From assembly GCF_021530565.1 (NCBI RefSeq), contig NZ_JAKGBI010000008.1:1-64000 (forward strand): a DNA stretch of 64,000 bases, written 5' to 3'. The notes beneath the pieces are model-generated. The model was not told the DNA's origin. It was given only the letters and a program-made list of their open reading frames with translations, and ran no database searches. Of the stretch, positions 1 to 8,120 are shown piece by piece (the first letter of the stretch is position 1; every line of letters begins with the position of its first letter). Origin of the DNA: Pseudoalteromonas sp. SMS1 (GTDB lineage Bacteria > Pseudomonadota > Gammaproteobacteria > Enterobacterales > Alteromonadaceae). The position numbers and the translations under genes are program-made.

Positions 1-7
1 ATTGTAG

Positions 8-98
8 TGGCGGAGAGATAGGGATTTGAACCCTAGATACGCTATTAACGTATGCCGGTTTTCAAGACCGGTGCTTTCAACCACTCAGCCATCTCTCC
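8..98 (-). tRNA. tRNA-Ser (anticodon UGA)
   Basis: Read on the minus strand, a 91-base cloverleaf starts GGAGAGATGGCTGAGTGG and ends TCTCTCC-G-CCA, so the CCA tail is encoded. The 7-bp acceptor stem pairs GGAGAGA with TCTCTCC. The anticodon arm is CCGGT-CTTGAAA-ACCGG, which places TGA (plus-strand bases 62-64) as the anticodon. The long variable arm between the anticodon stem and the T arm is the class II feature expected of tRNA-Ser. Nothing in the flanking bases looks like an integrated element. Confidence 0.96.
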
Positions 99-360
99 GC
101 AGCGGTGCGAATAATAGGGAAAGCGATCATGAATGTGAAGCTTTTTTTTTGCTTTTTTTACTGTTTGGCTAATTTTCAGCACTTTTGCTGCTAATTCCTG
201 CAAACATGCCTATTTTTTTGCCAATTATTTGTAATTGTAGAACTATTTATCGCTTTTTATGGTCTACTATTCGAGAAAGGTTTGCTCAACTAATTAACTC
301 TTGGTAATCTTTGGTAAGATTAATTTTCGGAACATCGTGTTTCTATTAAGGAGCTATAAT

Positions 361-1029
361 ATGGCGTTCAATCATTCGTACACTACTGAAAAAGCGGTAA
401 TGTCAACGACTGAAACTAACAAGGTGCTAAAAAGTACTTATTTTCTTTTAGCGATGACTTTGGCGTTTAGTGCCATCACTGCTGCAATCTCAATGACAAT
501 GGCGCTGCCTCGTTTTACAGGCATGATTTGTTCACTTGTTGCAATGGGTTTAATTTTTGTCATTCACAAAAAAGCGAATTCATCATCAGCGATTGGCCTG
601 GTTTTCCTGTTTACTGGTATTTTAGGTTTTGGCTTAGGCCCGCTGCTCAACTCATACTTAAACTTACCTAATGGCGGCCTATTGATCGCACAGGCACTGG
701 GTTCAACGGCTCTAATCTTCTTTGGGTTGTCAGCATATGCACTTACCACCAAAAAAGATTTCTCTTTCATGGGCGGTTTTTTAACAATTGGCATTTTAGT
801 TACTTTTGGGGTGTCTATCGTGAATATCTTTATCGGTAGCCCAATGGTTTTCATCGCGATTAACGCCGTATTTGTGCTGCTGATGTCTGCAATGATATTG
901 TTCGAAACAAGCCGCATCGTGAATGGTGGTGAGACTAACTACATACTGGCGACTGTTGGACTTTACGTTGCAATTTATAACTTGTTCACGTCATTGCTAA
1001 TGTTGCTTGGCATGTCAAATGATGACTAA
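361..1029 (+). CDS. yccA: YccA-type Bax inhibitor-1 family inner-membrane protein
   Basis: 222-residue integral membrane protein with about seven hydrophobic helices, close in length and order to E. coli YccA (219 aa). Recognisable family stretches are THKVLRNTYFLL-like KVLKSTYFLLAMTLAFSA near residue 22, GPLLNSYL near residue 97, and FETSRIVNGGETNYI near residue 181. In E. coli, YccA is a substrate and modulator of the FtsH membrane protease; the role here is by family only. The ATG at 361 is chosen because AAGGAG lies 7 bases upstream. A longer reading from a TTG at 301 lacks a ribosome site and adds residues not seen in the family. The gene ends at a strong terminator before tusD. Confidence 0.9.
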   Translation: MAFNHSYTTEKAVMSTTETNKVLKSTYFLLAMTLAFSAITAAISMTMALPRFTGMICSLVAMGLIFVIHKKANSSSAIGLVFLFTGILGFGLGPLLNSYLNLPNGGLLIAQALGSTALIFFGLSAYALTTKKDFSFMGGFLTIGILVTFGVSIVNIFIGSPMVFIAINAVFVLLMSAMILFETSRIVNGGETNYILATVGLYVAIYNLFTSLLMLLGMSNDD

Positions 1030-1050
1030 TTGATTCATTCTGATAAAATA

Positions 1051-1073
1051 AGCCCCATCTGGGGCTTTTTTTA
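1051..1073 (+). terminator. Rho-independent terminator after yccA
   Basis: AGCCCC-ATCT-GGGGCT hairpin followed by seven T residues on the plus strand, 21 bases after the yccA stop codon. It ends just before the likely tusD start, so tus transcripts may partly arise by readthrough. Confidence 0.9.
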
Positions 1074-1083
1074 TGGGTTTCTT

Positions 1084-1437
1084 TTGAGCCAGTTTATTAT
1101 TTCGTTGCATTGTGGTCCAGATGCACACGACTCTTTACAATGTATGAACCGATTTGTGCAAGCCGCACTCAAACAGAATCATACGATTAAGTGCATTTTT
1201 CTGTATCAAAATGCGGTTCAACATGCGAGCCAACATATCCAGCTTGCAAGCGATGAATTACAACTAAACACGATTTGGCAAAATTTGGCCGAACAAGGCA
1301 TTGCTTTAAAACTATGCGTCACCGCAGCTGAAAAGCGAGGGATCAATATTCAAGATACTGGCATTTTCACCGTTGCAGGACTTGCGGAATTTGCAATGGA
1401 AACGTGTAAAGCCGACAAGTGGATACAATTCAAATGA
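1084..1437 (+). CDS. tusD: Sulfurtransferase TusD (tRNA 2-thiouridine relay)
   Basis: 117 residues from a TTG start. With TusB and TusC, TusD forms the cytoplasmic TusBCD complex that takes persulfide sulfur from TusA and hands it to TusE for 2-thiolation of the wobble uridine in tRNA-Glu, -Gln and -Lys. The N-terminal pattern ISLHCGPDAHDSLQ aligns with IVVTGPAYGTQQAS of E. coli TusD. A conserved cysteine lies in LKLCVTAAEKRG, corresponding to the catalytic Cys region. The reading frame is open back to 1030, but that reading would translate through the terminator at 1051-1073; the TTG at 1084 fits the family start (E. coli protein 128 aa) although its ribosome site is poor. The stop overlaps the tusC ATG. 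Confidence 0.85.
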   Translation: MSQFIISLHCGPDAHDSLQCMNRFVQAALKQNHTIKCIFLYQNAVQHASQHIQLASDELQLNTIWQNLAEQGIALKLCVTAAEKRGINIQDTGIFTVAGLAEFAMETCKADKWIQFK

Positions 1438-1793
1438 GTAAGAAAATTCTTGTTATCAGTGACGCAGCCCCATTTGATGGGCAACGAATTAGGGAGTGTT
1501 TAGATATGGCGCTTATTTTTGCCGCCATAGATCAGGAAGTAAGTTGGCTGTTTACAGGAGCTTCGGTACTCGCATTGACGGGTCAGAATAATCCGGGCGC
1601 TATAGACATTAAAGATTTTATTAAGCAACTCAAAACATTAGAAATATATGATATTGATAGCGTGTTTATTTGCAAAGACGCGATGCAAAACTACCGCCTT
1701 AGCGCTGAACATTTAAATGTGGATGCCACCGCTTTATCTTACTCTGCTCAGCAAGCGCTCATTGGCAAACAGGATTATGTGGTGAAACTATGA
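1434..1793 (+). CDS. tusC: Sulfurtransferase-complex subunit TusC
   Basis: 119 residues, the same length as E. coli TusC. It is the structural partner in the TusBCD heterohexamer of the tRNA 2-thiouridine pathway. The start MSKKILVISDAAPFDGQ is family-typical. The ATG at 1434 overlaps the tusD stop (ATGA arrangement), indicating translational coupling; a GTG at 1419 in the same frame lies inside tusD and is rejected. The stop in turn overlaps the tusB start, so tusDCB is one tightly coupled operon. Confidence 0.9.
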   Translation: MSKKILVISDAAPFDGQRIRECLDMALIFAAIDQEVSWLFTGASVLALTGQNNPGAIDIKDFIKQLKTLEIYDIDSVFICKDAMQNYRLSAEHLNVDATALSYSAQQALIGKQDYVVKL

Positions 1794-2062
1794 GTATCAC
1801 AATTCATATTTTTTCGAGACCATTAGATTATTATGGACGCGGCTTTAACACCGCACTGGTTGGTAAAAATGACAAAGTACTGCTTCAACAGGATGCTTGC
1901 TATGATCATGCGCAGTTTGCAGACGTCTTCACAGACAATCTCTATATGTTAGAGACCTGCTCAATTGCGAGAGGGATTACGGCCACGGCTTCGGTTAAGC
2001 TGATTGACGATTTAACTTGGGTAGACCTAATTGCAACCAGCGATAAATCAATTACTTGGTAA
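1790..2062 (+). CDS. tusB: Sulfurtransferase-complex subunit TusB
   Basis: 90 residues, slightly shorter than E. coli TusB (95 aa). Third subunit of the TusBCD sulfur relay. It starts MSITIHIFSRPL, overlaps tusC by four bases, and is followed three bases later by the tusE-like gene. The assignment rests on position, size and weak N-terminal similarity; TusB is the least conserved subunit. Confidence 0.85.
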   Translation: MSITIHIFSRPLDYYGRGFNTALVGKNDKVLLQQDACYDHAQFADVFTDNLYMLETCSIARGITATASVKLIDDLTWVDLIATSDKSITW

Positions 2063-2065
2063 ATT

Positions 2066-2395
2066 ATGTTAGTAATAGACAATAAAACAATAGAAACAGA
2101 TAAAGAAGGTTATTTATTAAACCACCTAGATTGGTGCGAGGACCTCGCGCCAATTATCGCCGCAAATGAAAACATTACGTTAACCGATGCTCATTGGGAA
2201 GTCATTAAGTTTGTTCGAAGCTTTTATGAAGAGTATGGGACCAGTCCTGCCATTCGCATGCTGGTGAAAGCCATTGCCAAAAAACTAGGTGAGGACAAAG
2301 GAAAAAGTATCTATTTATATAAGCTCTTTCCAAAAGGGCCTGCTAAGCAAGCAACTAAAATTGCTGGCCTACCTAAACCAGCAAAATGTATCTAA
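2066..2395 (+). CDS. tusE: TusE/DsrC-family sulfur carrier protein
   Basis: 109 residues. TusE accepts sulfur from TusBCD and passes it to MnmA for s2U34 formation in tRNA. The family helix-turn region is visible as [21 protein letters not shown] near residues 46-66. The essential penultimate cysteine is present in the C-terminal GLPKPAKCI. The distance to tusB is 3 bases, so it belongs to the same operon; in E. coli tusE is elsewhere, while close linkage is common in Alteromonadales. A terminator follows directly. Confidence 0.93.
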   Translation: MLVIDNKTIETDKEGYLLNHLDWCEDLAPIIAANENITLTDAHWEVIKFVRSFYEEYGTSPAIRMLVKAIAKKLGEDKGKSIYLYKLFPKGPAKQATKIAGLPKPAKCI

Positions 2396-2404
2396 CTGCA
2401 CAAT

Positions 2405-2432
2405 AAAAAAGAAGGCCCAAGCCTTCTTTTTT
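2405..2432. terminator. Bidirectional terminator between tusE and the convergent lipoprotein gene
   Basis: GAAGGC-CCAA-GCCTTC hairpin with an A-run on the left and a T-run on the right, so it can act on both converging transcripts. Confidence 0.9.
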
Positions 2433-2433
2433 A

Positions 2434-4101
2434 TTATTCATCTGCAGGCCAACTAAAAGGGACATCCGGTACTTTAAGTCCTCTGGCAAGAATCGACTCT
2501 GCCACAGTGAGTGTTGGATCAGTAGGTGCCCATAAATCATTGTTGAATGACATGGCTGCATCTTCTTGCGATATATCTCCAAGCGCACCGCTCACATCAA
2601 TATCGAATACAAAGCTGCCGGTTCCGTCATAATCGCAATTATTTGTGGGTGCGTATTCAATATTAGCACGATGCTCTGTTCCCAAATATGTACTGGTACT
2701 GCTGTCATATTCAAAAAACTGTCTTTGCGTATACGCTTGTAAGGTATGGTCATTACCAGGCCCTGCCCAATTACAAATAAACCCTTGGATTAAACCATTG
2801 GTTTGATCGATATCGGTGCCATAGCCAAAATGTGCTTCTCCATTCTCAAGCGTTGCATCATTAAAACCAATATTTAAAATGCGGCTATGTGAGTCATTCA
2901 CGCCAGCTTGCCAAACATAAGCGTAATCACCTGCCAAACTCGTCAAATCAAAGTCGGCGCCAAAGATAGCAAAATTTTCACTCCAACCATCTGGGTTATC
3001 CGTCGAATGATACTTGTTTTGCACATTAACTTGTTGGTCGCTATTGAAGGCGCCACTCACCGAATGACCGCATAAGGTCGCAGTCCTTGCCTGAAGGGAC
3101 ATTTGTTGGTCTGCACGCTCATACGCCAGTGAACCAACCAAAGTACGTTGATTCTGAGAACAGTTTCCACCCGGGAATTCAATTCCCAACACACCAACTT
3201 CTCCTTCAACAGAATAATTGAGTAAACCCGCGTAATTCGATCTATCTCCGCCAGGCGTGTGTGTCATGGTCAGGTCGATATCATAGCGACTGCCGCCCAC
3301 AGTATATTCTAAGGTAATATTGTATTGCCAAATACCGGAAGTAAGGCTAATAGATGCTGTGCTAAAGTTTACGTTAGCCAAACCTTTACTATTCATTTGA
3401 GTCGTGAGGTCAACAGAAGCTCCCTCCTCGGGCAAGCCAGAGCCATCATCGATTGCTGCTGAAACCATACTTGCTAAGGTCATCAGTGCCATTCTAGAGC
3501 GCTCTTTTGTTCCATCCAGTAGCGCATTGGTTTGCGCCACGGCACAAGCGTTCCCATCACTTTCACTTGCAAGCCACAAACCTAAATCACCTGAAGGAAG
3601 AGTACCAGAGTTAGTTGCTGGATCTGCTGAATTCGGATGCCCTTGATACACAACTTGGGGACCAAAACAGTCTGCATTTTTGCCGATTCTGTAGAACGAC
3701 TGTATTCTAAACACATCTAGTAAAGGTGTTTCTCCATCAAGCAATGCATCAATTCTCCGTGTCGCCCAAAAATAAGTAGGTGACGCCGGGCCCCTAGACA
3801 TATAAATGCGTTCTTGTTCATCGCTGCTGTCCCCGAAAGGCGACGCCACAACCATTGATTTGGGGAAGAATAAACCTCTATCAGTTACAATGGGTTCTTG
3901 CGTATCTCCACTTTGGTCTCCTGATGAATCATTATTCGTTCCACTATTTTGACCATTGCTTTGGGAATTCGAATCATCCGTCGGGGTTTGTTGGGTAGAG
4001 TCTTGATCTGTAGCCGTTGCCTGTTGTACATTTTCGTCGCCATCTGAGGACGAGCAACCTACTATAAGAGACGCCATAAGTACTGGAATATATGATTTCA
4101 T
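2434..4101 (-). CDS. Uncharacterised surface lipoprotein with Ser/Thr/Asn/Gln-rich linker
   Basis: 555 residues. The N-terminus MKSYIPVLMASLIVGCSSSDG has a short signal peptide and a lipobox (LIVGC, Cys16). A low-complexity stretch of Q, T, D, S, N and G follows to about residue 70, typical of the tether of exported lipoproteins. The rest is rich in aromatic and beta-forming residues with scattered cysteines (for example FGPQVV after DCFG, and GNCSQNQ), consistent with a disulfide-bonded beta domain. I do not recognise a family. It is monocistronic, convergent with tusE, with a GAGGT ribosome site 11 bases before the ATG. Confidence 0.8.
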   Translation of the reverse strand: MKSYIPVLMASLIVGCSSSDGDENVQQATATDQDSTQQTPTDDSNSQSNGQNSGTNNDSSGDQSGDTQEPIVTDRGLFFPKSMVVASPFGDSSDEQERIYMSRGPASPTYFWATRRIDALLDGETPLLDVFRIQSFYRIGKNADCFGPQVVYQGHPNSADPATNSGTLPSGDLGLWLASESDGNACAVAQTNALLDGTKERSRMALMTLASMVSAAIDDGSGLPEEGASVDLTTQMNSKGLANVNFSTASISLTSGIWQYNITLEYTVGGSRYDIDLTMTHTPGGDRSNYAGLLNYSVEGEVGVLGIEFPGGNCSQNQRTLVGSLAYERADQQMSLQARTATLCGHSVSGAFNSDQQVNVQNKYHSTDNPDGWSENFAIFGADFDLTSLAGDYAYVWQAGVNDSHSRILNIGFNDATLENGEAHFGYGTDIDQTNGLIQGFICNWAGPGNDHTLQAYTQRQFFEYDSSTSTYLGTEHRANIEYAPTNNCDYDGTGSFVFDIDVSGALGDISQEDAAMSFNNDLWAPTDPTLTVAESILARGLKVPDVPFSWPADE

Positions 4102-4915
4102 GTCTGCATACCTCGTTTGTCTAACCTGTAACTAAGTTAATTCAAATACGACTGCCAGACAAAATTACGCCGTTTACAAGTGTGATTAAGTGTTTAAATA
4201 ACACCTACTTTAGGATTGCTTTTTTAACTAATACCGAAACACCATAAAGTGAATATAAATTCACTTATTTCGAAACTAAATTCACAAACTCGATAACCTG
4301 CGGAATTTTTTTGAATTATCTCTGCATGTAAAATTTTAGTACAATCCAACAGGTTCAATACAATTTATTACATTTATCATTGAACTTTTTTGGATTCGCT
4401 GCTGGATTTACCCAGCTTTATGACGTGCTATCTTGCTATACTGATTGGCGCAGCACTTTTTCGTGGACCCGTCGTAAAAAAGGAGAAAGCCCCTTTAAAC
4501 TGAATAAAAGTAAACCAATAGTGGCAAGTTAAGCTGTGATAAGAAGCTTAAGGCGTTTTTCAGTTGTTGTAGTGAAGTTCACATGATCGTACTCTTCTCA
4601 GTACAGTACCAAACGCAGCGGACTATCAGTATGATTCTTTACAGGTATAAAATGACAGAGCCCCGTCGCTGCAAGTCCAGAACCTTCCTTTTCCTTGCAA
4701 AACAACCTTCCCTCCCATCGCTATGCTTGCTAGCCGTTTTGATGCGATATTGCAGATAAAAGAGACGTGTATAAGATAAGTACAGCCATATTGTGAACTT
4801 GATAAAAATAAAAAGAGGCCATTTTAGAGGTAAAAGAAGGCCCAATATTTGGCCCTGTCTTTCATTAGGGTGGGATAACAGCCTCTAAGAAAACGACGGT
4901 AATGAATTAAAAAAG
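4102..4915. other. 0.8-kb gap without a convincing gene
   Basis: The first 100-200 bases upstream of 4101 must hold the lipoprotein promoter, but no clear -35/-10 pair stands out. The plus strand has a short frame at 4652-4759 (35 codons, many Arg, Cys, Pro, Ser and Leu). A minus-strand frame of 68 codons covers 4639-4845. Neither has family features. Composition differs from neighbouring genes, and the block could be a remnant of a dispersed element. Confidence 0.5.
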
Positions 4916-5305
4916 TTATTCGACCCGCTTCCAAACCTCGTATTCAATAAATTTGCCATCTTCAACCAGTTTGTGGTGCCATAAGCTATCTTTGACTTCG
5001 AAAGTAAACGCCATTTTCCTTCCGATTAAGCTTTCTACATTGCCTAATGTCACCGTCTCAATAAAGTAGTTGTCTTTAACAATGTAAGTGCCCCCTCCTG
5101 CATAGTGAAACTTATTATCACTACTCGTAATGTAGCTAAAATGAGTCTTATTAATTATTTTTGTGGATGTTACATGTGGCGAAGCAGCATGCACCCTCCC
5201 CTCTGGAGTTGCATACTCTCCTTTTACAAATTCCCATGTACCAACTAAAGGATTAGCCATTAAGTTAGTAGAAATACAAGCGGCAATCAAAGCCAAAAAT
5301 CGCAT
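4916..5305 (-). CDS. Small exported protein, lipocalin-like hypothetical
   Basis: 129 residues. The signal peptide MRFLALIAACISTNLMA is followed by NPLVGTWEFVKGEY, which is the kind of opening (GTW motif) seen in small lipocalin-like or DUF4488-type exported beta-barrel proteins. Alternating polar/apolar beta strands continue to the C-terminal YEVWKRVE. The ATG at 5305 has AAGGA 6 bases upstream; a longer frame from 5377 would put residues in front of the signal peptide and is rejected. No operon partner: 98 bases separate it from the end of the kinase gene upstream. Exact function unknown. Confidence 0.7.
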   Translation of the reverse strand: MRFLALIAACISTNLMANPLVGTWEFVKGEYATPEGRVHAASPHVTSTKIINKTHFSYITSSDNKFHYAGGGTYIVKDNYFIETVTLGNVESLIGRKMAFTFEVKDSLWHHKLVEDGKFIEYEVWKRVE

Positions 5306-5403
5306 GTTATTGTCCTTACTATTGTTATTTAAGGTACTCGCCAGTATATGTTGATGTACCGTATTACAACAATGCAAAACGTCCTAACATGCAGATTTTT
5401 CAG

Positions 5404-8088
5404 CTACACGGCTTGGTCGCAGTCAGACTCTTTAATTACCTGTGCAATCAGCTCAAATAGCCTGTTCAAAGCCCTTTCAACGTCGAGAAAGTTCTCTTGT
5501 TTCAGTAGTTGGTCTATTTGTGTCACTGTCTGATAGATCTCATGACAATCAAACATAGCTGACGTGCCCTTTAGCGCATGAATGGACTTCCCTAGCCCTT
5601 CATAGTCTTTGTATTTAAGCTGGTTTTGCAGTTGAACTAACTGCTCATGAAGGCCGTCAATATACTGCATCTTAAGCTGCTTGAACTCTGCATCAGGCAA
5701 GCTTAACTCTTCATCAACAGTGATATTCAAATAATGAGATATTTTCTGCGCAAATCTCGTCCTGTCTATAGGCTTCGCTAAATGATCAGTAAAACCGAGC
5801 TTGATGTAACGTTCAACCTCATGGCTCATGGTGTTCGCAGTTAACGCGATAACAGGTGCTGTACAGCCCGTAGCTTGAATAAAGTTAAATGCTTGCTCAC
5901 CATCCATTACGGGCATTTGAATATCCATTAGAATCAGATCAAACTCGTTGTCTAAGACGGCCTGCACCGCCAATTGACCATTTTCTACTGCAGTAACATT
6001 TAGACCCATCCGTTCTAGTATTCTGGTTATGAGACGGCAGTTATCACTATGATCTTCTGCCAGCAACACCTCTCCTTTTAAGTCTTTAGATTCTACTTCT
6101 TCGGCCAATTGTTGGCTGATATCATTTGAGTGATGAATTTCATCGAAGGAGTTTACCCACGTAGTGCGCTCAGTTGTGAACAAGCTCAAAGATAAAGTAA
6201 ATGAGGTACCCGAGCCCACTTCACTTTCTACCTCAATATCACCATCAAGTTTTTGCGCTAAGCTTTTAGAGATGTTCAAACCAAGACCTGTTCCACCATA
6301 CTTACGGGTTGTAGAAGAGTCTGCTTGATAAAATGCGCTGAACAGTTCCTTTTGCTCTTCAGATGTCATGCCGATCCCAGTGTCTTTAACACAAATGTGC
6401 AGCCGGTCCCCCTGACAACTCACTTCGATTGATATTTTACCCACAGAGGTAAATTTGAGCGCGTTCGACGTTAAATTAAGTAGTATTTGTCTGAGCCTCG
6501 TAGGATCAATCACGACGTAATCAGGTAATGGGAATTGATAATTTAATTCAAACTCTAACCCTTTATCTCGAATTTGTTTACCGAGAAGAGATTCTACGTG
6601 TGCAATAGATTGAAATAAATTTGCTTCAATCAGTTCTACTTCCAACCTATTTGCCTCTATTTTGGACATATCCAAAATATCGTTGATCAATCCTAGTACG
6701 TGCCTAGAGTTTTGCAAAATGACCGTAATAGCATGGTTGCGCTCATGAGGTTTGATATCCCCAAGAATAATGCCATCTGCATAGCCAATTATTGAGGTCA
6801 TCGGCGTTCGTATTTCGTGACTCATATTCGCAAGGAAACGGCTTTTCGCCTCACTGGCATCTCTAAGTTCAGACGCTAATTGCTCCAGTTCATACGTCCG
6901 TTTGAGTACTTTTGCCTCTAGGTTTTTATTAAGCTCAATGTTTTCTTCGCTGGTTAATCGGACTTTATCTGCCACAGCAAACGCCAAGAACATCGCGTCC
7001 AGTGCAACCCCAATGAGGCCAAGCAAATAAAGATTAACAGCAATAGGTGGCAATAAGCCTAAATTGGTAAAGTTGCCTATCATATTAGGGACTGCCATAC
7101 AGACATAGGCGAGGATAAAATATCTAGCCGGCTTAAACCCTTCCAGAATTCTAAGAACACCAATATACAGCCCCAAGCACAATGCCACACCAGTGGACAA
7201 GGTTGCCCACAGGAAGCCAAAACCAGGGAACAATATACTAAATGGCGTACCTATTGCGGCCACTACACCAACCCATATAGACGCCGAAGATAAATTCGGG
7301 TGTGTTTCCTTAAGTTTTAGCAAACAATTGTAAAACAGCGCGTTACTTATTGGGGAAAGCGTGAAACCGAGCCAATGTAGATGCGGAGAATAAAAGCCAA
7401 ATAATTGGTCCGATATATGGAAAAAATGGCTCCATGCAAACACCATCGTCGCCGCAAAAATAGCGTAGTAAAGGTGGGTTAAGTCTTTCGAGCCGATGTA
7501 AATTAACAGGTTGTAGAGCCCTAGTACAATACCGACACTGAAACAAAGTATCATGATCAAATTATCGATCACCACTTGCTTTTTGAAGTCAGGTACAGGC
7601 ACCAGTTCAAGTTTTATTGGTGTATAAAAGAAGTCACTTTCAAATAACGTAACAATATAATACTTTTCGTTGGGATTGAGCTTAACGGTATTGCCGTAAT
7701 GAAAAGCAAATTCATTCTGCACCATTCCGCCAGTATAATACCTCTCTACCGATGATTTAGAGTAAATCCGTGTTTCTATGTTGGACAAAACGGTGTTGTA
7801 AGGATATAGCACGAGCTCTTCGTACATAGACGTATTAACAATTTCAGTGACAAGCCAATATCGCCCAGAAAACAACGCCCTTTCTGTTTGGGGCTCCAAA
7901 CTGTTAGCCCAAGCTTGCACGCTCTCAAAAGAATCTGGAAAGCGCATATCGTCTTTAGAAGCTAACACCAAACCCTTGTCATGCAAATTAATGCCTTTCT
8001 CAATACCGTTAAAAACATACTCCGTACTTTGAACATGCGCTGAAAACAGTACAACAATTGAGAACAAGATATATTTAATCAAGTGCAT
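5404..8088 (-). CDS. Hybrid sensor histidine kinase (7TM-DISM, HisKA, HATPase, REC, Hpt)
   Basis: 894 residues. A signal peptide (1-21) is followed by a periplasmic 7TMR-DISM extracellular domain (about 25-170), seven transmembrane segments (about 175-375), a coiled coil (380-415), and a HisKA domain with phospho-acceptor His424 in SHEIRTPM. The HATPase region shows the N box NLTSNALKF (539-547), DTGIG and GGTGLGL. The receiver domain has acceptor Asp722 (LMDIQMP) and Lys772. A C-terminal Hpt domain carries His837 (SIHALKGTSA). This gives a full phosphorelay in one inner-membrane protein, so a separate response regulator should receive the phosphate; none is adjacent. It lies just downstream of the TonB receptor gene in the same direction, with 32 bases between them, so co-transcription is possible. 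The signal sensed is unknown; DISM domains often bind carbohydrates or related ligands. Confidence 0.93.
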   Translation of the reverse strand: MHLIKYILFSIVVLFSAHVQSTEYVFNGIEKGINLHDKGLVLASKDDMRFPDSFESVQAWANSLEPQTERALFSGRYWLVTEIVNTSMYEELVLYPYNTVLSNIETRIYSKSSVERYYTGGMVQNEFAFHYGNTVKLNPNEKYYIVTLFESDFFYTPIKLELVPVPDFKKQVVIDNLIMILCFSVGIVLGLYNLLIYIGSKDLTHLYYAIFAATMVFAWSHFFHISDQLFGFYSPHLHWLGFTLSPISNALFYNCLLKLKETHPNLSSASIWVGVVAAIGTPFSILFPGFGFLWATLSTGVALCLGLYIGVLRILEGFKPARYFILAYVCMAVPNMIGNFTNLGLLPPIAVNLYLLGLIGVALDAMFLAFAVADKVRLTSEENIELNKNLEAKVLKRTYELEQLASELRDASEAKSRFLANMSHEIRTPMTSIIGYADGIILGDIKPHERNHAITVILQNSRHVLGLINDILDMSKIEANRLEVELIEANLFQSIAHVESLLGKQIRDKGLEFELNYQFPLPDYVVIDPTRLRQILLNLTSNALKFTSVGKISIEVSCQGDRLHICVKDTGIGMTSEEQKELFSAFYQADSSTTRKYGGTGLGLNISKSLAQKLDGDIEVESEVGSGTSFTLSLSLFTTERTTWVNSFDEIHHSNDISQQLAEEVESKDLKGEVLLAEDHSDNCRLITRILERMGLNVTAVENGQLAVQAVLDNEFDLILMDIQMPVMDGEQAFNFIQATGCTAPVIALTANTMSHEVERYIKLGFTDHLAKPIDRTRFAQKISHYLNITVDEELSLPDAEFKQLKMQYIDGLHEQLVQLQNQLKYKDYEGLGKSIHALKGTSAMFDCHEIYQTVTQIDQLLKQENFLDVERALNRLFELIAQVIKESDCDQAV

Positions 8089-8120
8089 TAAAACACCTAA
8101 AATGAGCTTGTAGAGCTCGT

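Noticed and set aside
1030..1083. Upstream extension of tusD
   Set aside because: It runs through the yccA terminator and has no family similarity.
3404..3646. Plus-strand open frame inside the lipoprotein gene
   Set aside because: Antisense shadow of a well-supported coding region, no ribosome site.
4639..4845. 68-codon minus-strand frame in the gap
   Set aside because: No ribosome site or family feature; kept only as part of the gap description.
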